Of a stretch of DNA of 64,000 nucleotides, positions 62,923 to 64,000 are shown in pieces. The position numbers were made by a program, and so were the translations under genes. The notes under the pieces are model-generated. The model was not told the origin of the DNA. It made no database searches and saw nothing but the letters and a program-made list of their open reading frames with translations. Position 1 is the stretch's first letter. The number at the start of each line of letters is the position of its first letter. Origin of the DNA: Albidovulum denitrificans (lineage in GTDB: Bacteria > Pseudomonadota > Alphaproteobacteria > Rhodobacterales > Rhodobacteraceae); the NCBI RefSeq assembly GCF_002973535.1, contig NZ_PVEP01000002.1, positions 1 to 64,000 of the forward strand, written 5' to 3'.

Positions 62923-64000
62923 CAGGCACCTCCCGCGACGCCGAGCGCGTCGGCGACAAGCGCCTCCTGCTCGGCCTTGTGGCGGCTGGCGAGGCCCGTC
63001 GCGGGCGACGCCGTGGCGGACCGTCCGGCATAGACCGGGCGCTGGGCCTTGGCCCCGATCCGGGTCAGGACCCATTCGAGGTTGGGTTCGACAAAGAACC
63101 AGGCCCCCTGGTTCTTCGGCTCTTCCTGGCACCAGATCACCTCGGCGCCCTTGAAGCGGTCCAGCTCCTTCACCAGCGACTGCGCCGGGAAGGGGTAGAA
63201 CTGTTCAAGCCGCAGGAGGTAGACATCGGTCAGCCCGCGCTTGTCGCGTTCGGCCAGAAGGTCGAAATAGACCTTGCCGGAACAGATCACGACCCGCTTG
63301 ATCTTCTTGTCCGCGACCAGCTTCGTGTCCGAATGCCCCTTCTGCGCGTCGTCCCAGAGGACGCGGTGGAAGGTCGACCCGGTGGTGAAATCCTCGGCAT
63401 CCGAAACCGCGAGCGGGTGGCGCAGAAGCGATTTCGGCGTCATCAGCATAAGGGGCTTGCGGAAGCTGCGATGGATCTGGCGGCGCAGGATGTGGAAGTA
63501 GTTCGCGGGGGTGGAGCAGTTGGCGACGATCCAGTTGTCCTGGGCGCAAAGTTGCAGCCAGCGTTCCAGCCGGGCAGAGGAGTGCTCCGGCCCTTGCCCC
63601 TCGAACCCGTGCGGCATCAGGCAGACGAGGCCCGACATGCGCAGCCATTTGCTTTCGCCCGAGGAGATGAACTGGTCGAACATGATCTGCGCGCCGTTGG
63701 CGAAGTCGCCGAACTGCGCCTCCCACATGGTCAGCGCGTTGGGTTCGGCCAGCGAATAGCCGTATTCGAAGCCCAGCACCGCGTATTCGGAAAGCATCGA
63801 GTCGATGACCTCATACCGCGCCTGACCCGCCTTGATGTGGTTCAGCGGATAATGCCGTTCCTCGGTCGTCTGGTCGACGAAGGCGGAGTGACGCTGGCTG
63901 AATGTGCCGCGCGTGCAGTCCTGGCCGGACAGGCGCACCGGATAGCCCTCGGTCAGGAGCGAGCCGAAGGCCAGCGCCTCGGCCGTGGCCCAGTCGAACC
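62922..64000 (-). CDS. sucA: 2-oxoglutarate dehydrogenase E1 (C-terminal part, cut by window edge)
   Basis: The last 360 residues or so of the thiamine-dependent E1 subunit are visible. They include the C-terminal transketolase-like region with [57 protein letters not shown] and [13 protein letters not shown]. It oxidatively decarboxylates 2-oxoglutarate and passes the succinyl group to OdhB. The frame stays open to base 64000, so the thiamine-binding N-terminal half lies beyond the window. Confidence 0.96.
   Translation of the reverse strand, partial: FDWATAEALAFGSLLTEGYPVRLSGQDCTRGTFSQRHSAFVDQTTEERHYPLNHIKAGQARYEVIDSMLSEYAVLGFEYGYSLAEPNALTMWEAQFGDFANGAQIMFDQFISSGESKWLRMSGLVCLMPHGFEGQGPEHSSARLERWLQLCAQDNWIVANCSTPANYFHILRRQIHRSFRKPLMLMTPKSLLRHPLAVSDAEDFTTGSTFHRVLWDDAQKGHSDTKLVADKKIKRVVICSGKVYFDLLAERDKRGLTDVYLLRLEQFYPFPAQSLVKELDRFKGAEVIWCQEEPKNQGAWFFVEPNLEWVLTRIGAKAQRPVYAGRSATASPATGLASRHKAEQEALVADALGVAGGA

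Overview
This 64 kb window is GC-rich chromosomal DNA of an alphaproteobacterium, most likely a member of the Rhodobacteraceae (Rhodobacterales). The evidence is the gene order of the aa3 oxidase cluster (ctaC-ctaB-orf-ctaG-ctaE-surf1), the sucA-odhB-lpd cluster, the Tad/Flp pilus locus with 63-residue pilins, and the overall codon style. The window holds about 66 protein genes, one tRNA, and no rRNA, CRISPR array or transposase. folD is cut by the left edge and sucA by the right edge.

Layout. 1-6.2 kb: the end of folD, then a tight minus-strand run of an AAA+ ATPase, a beta-hydroxyacid-dehydrogenase-like protein, an Lhr-type helicase, the phosphoesterase PdeM and a PaaI-type thioesterase. 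6.3-20.2 kb: a large polytopic membrane protein (plus strand), then a full minus-strand Tad locus. In transcription order the Tad locus is five flp pilin genes, cpaB, cpaC, an OmpA lipoprotein, cpaE, cpaF, tadB, tadC, two tadD-like TPR lipoproteins and the prepilin peptidase. 20.5-25.9 kb: a lytic transglycosylase and a four-gene module (HAD-UbiA fusion, DprE2-like SDR, DprE1-like flavoenzyme, LPG-synthase-type membrane protein) that resembles decaprenyl-phosphoryl-arabinose synthesis. 26-34 kb: a GNAT protein, scoAB with a divergent PAS-LuxR regulator, topA, dprA, a 2TM potassium channel and tldD. 34.2-38.4 kb: the cytochrome c oxidase cluster. 38.4-43.1 kb: thrC, an M16 peptidase, a GNAT protein and a GlcD-like flavoprotein. 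43.2-49.5 kb: apt, two membrane or epimerase proteins, mtnP and an IorAB-type molybdenum hydroxylase. 49.5-55.8 kb: a four-gene minus-strand operon of an exported amidohydrolase and three exported proteases of different catalytic classes. 56-64 kb: tRNA-Ala, a TIGR02300 protein, a DUF45 metallopeptidase, a GntR regulator, a DUF4405 protein, lpdA, three small genes, odhB and sucA.

Two regions look most worth following. The first is the pilus locus. It has three pilin genes that encode the same protein inside homologous promoter/terminator modules, all five pilins carry Asp-Trp where Flp pilins usually have Glu-Tyr, and a lipid-linked-arabinose-like module and a GT-C-like membrane protein sit on either side. 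Together these suggest a glycosylated Flp pilus, which is inference. The second is the exported amidohydrolase plus serine (S8), serine (S1) and astacin-like metalloprotease operon. I cannot match it to a described system, and its S8 member has Glu in place of the catalytic Asp.
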